A stretch of 6,089 nucleotides of DNA, from positions 1 through 6,089 of the forward strand of contig JAPOYQ010000178.1 in the NCBI GenBank assembly GCA_026706505.1. Reading direction: 5' to 3'. Made by a program: the position numbers and the translations under genes. This stretch comes from Gemmatimonadota bacterium (GTDB taxonomy: Bacteria; Latescibacterota; UBA2968; UBA8231). The notes beneath the pieces are model-generated. The model made no database searches. It had not been told where the DNA came from and was given only the letters and a program-made list of their open reading frames with translations. Shown in pieces: positions 5,052 through 6,089 of this stretch; within the stretch, counting starts at the first letter, position 1; each line of letters starts with the position of its first letter.

Positions 5052-6089
5052 GGGACTGGAGTAAGCGATTTTACTTCTCCTGTTTCGCCGTCTCCCAAAG
5101 CCGGACGGTCATGCTGCTGTTCATTGTTTTACCAGCCCTGATGGCTCCTCCGGCCGTCCTAGCCCAGGCTCCGTACGGCCTGCAAGAAAGGGTGCCGAAC
5201 CATTCTTTGCTCATCGCTCCGGTCGAGGGACTAGTGCCCCAGACCGTCTCTGAGTCGGGCCTGTTTAGCAATGTGGCGGCCCAGACCCCGGCTGCGGGAC
5301 TCATTCCCTACGAGGTCAATTCAGTATTGTGGTCCGACGGGACGGCCAAGACCCGCTTTATCGCTCTACCTGGGCAGAGCCAGATTGAGTTTTCCGCCTC
5401 GGGCATCTGGAAATTTCCCCCCAACGCGGTGGTGGTGAAGAATTTCTACATAGAGTTGGAAAAGGGTAATTTGGCCAGTCGGCATATTGTCGAGACGCGC
5501 TTTTTGGTCAAGCGCGGCCAAGCTGATGCATGGGACGGCTTTAGCTATATGTGGAATCTGGAGGGCAAGGACGCGATATTGCTCGAAGAGGCGGCGACCC
5601 AGTCCTATCTCATCGCCGACCCGGAAGCCGAAGACGGCTTCCGCGAATACGTGCATTTCTACCCCGGACCCGAAGATTGCGCCTTGTGTCATACCGGACC
5701 GGCTGGCTATGTCTTGGGGCTCAATACGGCCCAGATGAATCGCTCGTACGACTACGACGGCATTGTGGACAACCAATTGCGCACCCTAAACCACATTGGT
5801 TTGTTCACTGAGGATATTGGCGAGAATTACGACGGCTTCCCCCAGTGGGCCGACCCCACCGATGAAAGCCTGCCGCTGGCGGCCCGCAGTCGCGCCTATC
5901 TGGCGGCCAATTGCGCTCACTGCCATCGTCCCAATGTGGTCAGCCGCTCGACCATCGACCTGCGGTACGACACCCCCTTAGAGGAGACCAATACCTTAAA
6001 CTGGGTGCCTTCCTTGGGTGCTTCGGGTCCCCAAGACGCACCTATCATCGACACATCCATCCCAGATCACCCCACCCTCTGCGTGCGCC
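5048..6089 (+). CDS. secreted diheme c-type cytochrome, SO2930-like (TIGR03806 type), 3' partial
   Basis: The frame runs off the right edge with 347 codons visible. Two CxxCH haem c sites are present: CALCH (211-215) and CAHCH (289-293). The region before them matches my knowledge of the SO2930-type diheme family: SESGLF (68-73), GLIPYEVNSVLWSDG (84-98) and ETRFLV (149-154). The N-terminus is a Sec signal: a basic n-region (WSKRF, 4-8), a hydrophobic stretch MLLFIVLPALMAPPAVLA (22-39), and probable cleavage after Ala39. The protein would act in the periplasm or outside, carrying electrons; its partner is unknown. I chose the GTG at 5048 because it overlaps the preceding stop (GTGA) and supplies positive charges; the ATG at 5111 would give an n-region with none and has no clear ribosome-binding site. 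The window probably ends a few dozen residues before the true C-terminus, since the family typically closes soon after the second haem. It forms an operon with the enolase-superfamily gene. Confidence 0.85.
   Translation, partial: MRDWSKRFYFSCFAVSQSRTVMLLFIVLPALMAPPAVLAQAPYGLQERVPNHSLLIAPVEGLVPQTVSESGLFSNVAAQTPAAGLIPYEVNSVLWSDGTAKTRFIALPGQSQIEFSASGIWKFPPNAVVVKNFYIELEKGNLASRHIVETRFLVKRGQADAWDGFSYMWNLEGKDAILLEEAATQSYLIADPEAEDGFREYVHFYPGPEDCALCHTGPAGYVLGLNTAQMNRSYDYDGIVDNQLRTLNHIGLFTEDIGENYDGFPQWADPTDESLPLAARSRAYLAANCAHCHRPNVVSRSTIDLRYDTPLEETNTLNWVPSLGASGPQDAPIIDTSIPDHPTLCVR

Noticed and set aside
5366..5776. 136-codon minus-strand open frame opposite the cytochrome
   Set aside because: The plus strand carries two CxxCH sites and a signal peptide in one continuous frame, so the antisense frame is a shadow.

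Overview
This is probably a fragment of an uncultured, Gram-negative-type bacterium. The evidence is high-GC coding genes, tight operons, strong Shine-Dalgarno sites on non-ATG starts, and a secreted c-type cytochrome. The gene mix (glycoside hydrolase-like TIM barrel, atypical NodB deacetylase, enolase-superfamily enzyme, SO2930-type diheme cytochrome, HicBA) resembles environmental or host-associated lineages such as Latescibacterota, Poribacteria or Planctomycetota-like groups. That placement is inference from gene content; there is no marker gene in the window.

Layout, left to right. Positions 1-419 (+) hold the C-terminal end of an unrecognised protein with a beta-rich region, an acidic EEKE tandem repeat and a short basic/aromatic tail. 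The roughly 200 bp that follow are a convergent intergenic gap with a weak terminator-like hairpin. Positions 3650 down to 620 (-) hold four genes read leftwards: hicB (58 aa, TTG start with an excellent ribosome-binding site), hicA (84 aa), a NodB-like polysaccharide deacetylase homologue (303 aa), and a glycoside hydrolase-like TIM-barrel protein (535 aa). Positions 3651-3833 are a divergent intergenic region with a candidate leftward promoter. Positions 3834-5051 (+) encode a 405-aa enolase-superfamily protein. Its stop codon overlaps the GTG start of a secreted diheme c-type cytochrome (5048 to beyond the right edge).

How the genes may work together. The deacetylase homologue and the glycoside hydrolase-like protein are 4 bp apart and probably co-expressed, which suggests processing of an acylated sugar polymer or glycoconjugate. 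The divergent enolase-superfamily protein suggests downstream sugar-acid chemistry, and the coupled cytochrome suggests a periplasmic redox step. The substrate is unknown. The hicBA pair has visibly lower GC than the genes on either side and looks like an inserted module. Its toxin has Gly where the family's catalytic His is expected.

Several enzymes depart from canonical active sites: HicA (His to Gly), the deacetylase homologue (altered first and third motifs), and the enolase-superfamily protein (third metal ligand and His-Asp dyad not found). I found no CRISPR array, transposase, tRNA or rRNA. I see no proven new system; the main leads are these altered enzymes and the sugar-enzyme/cytochrome coupling.
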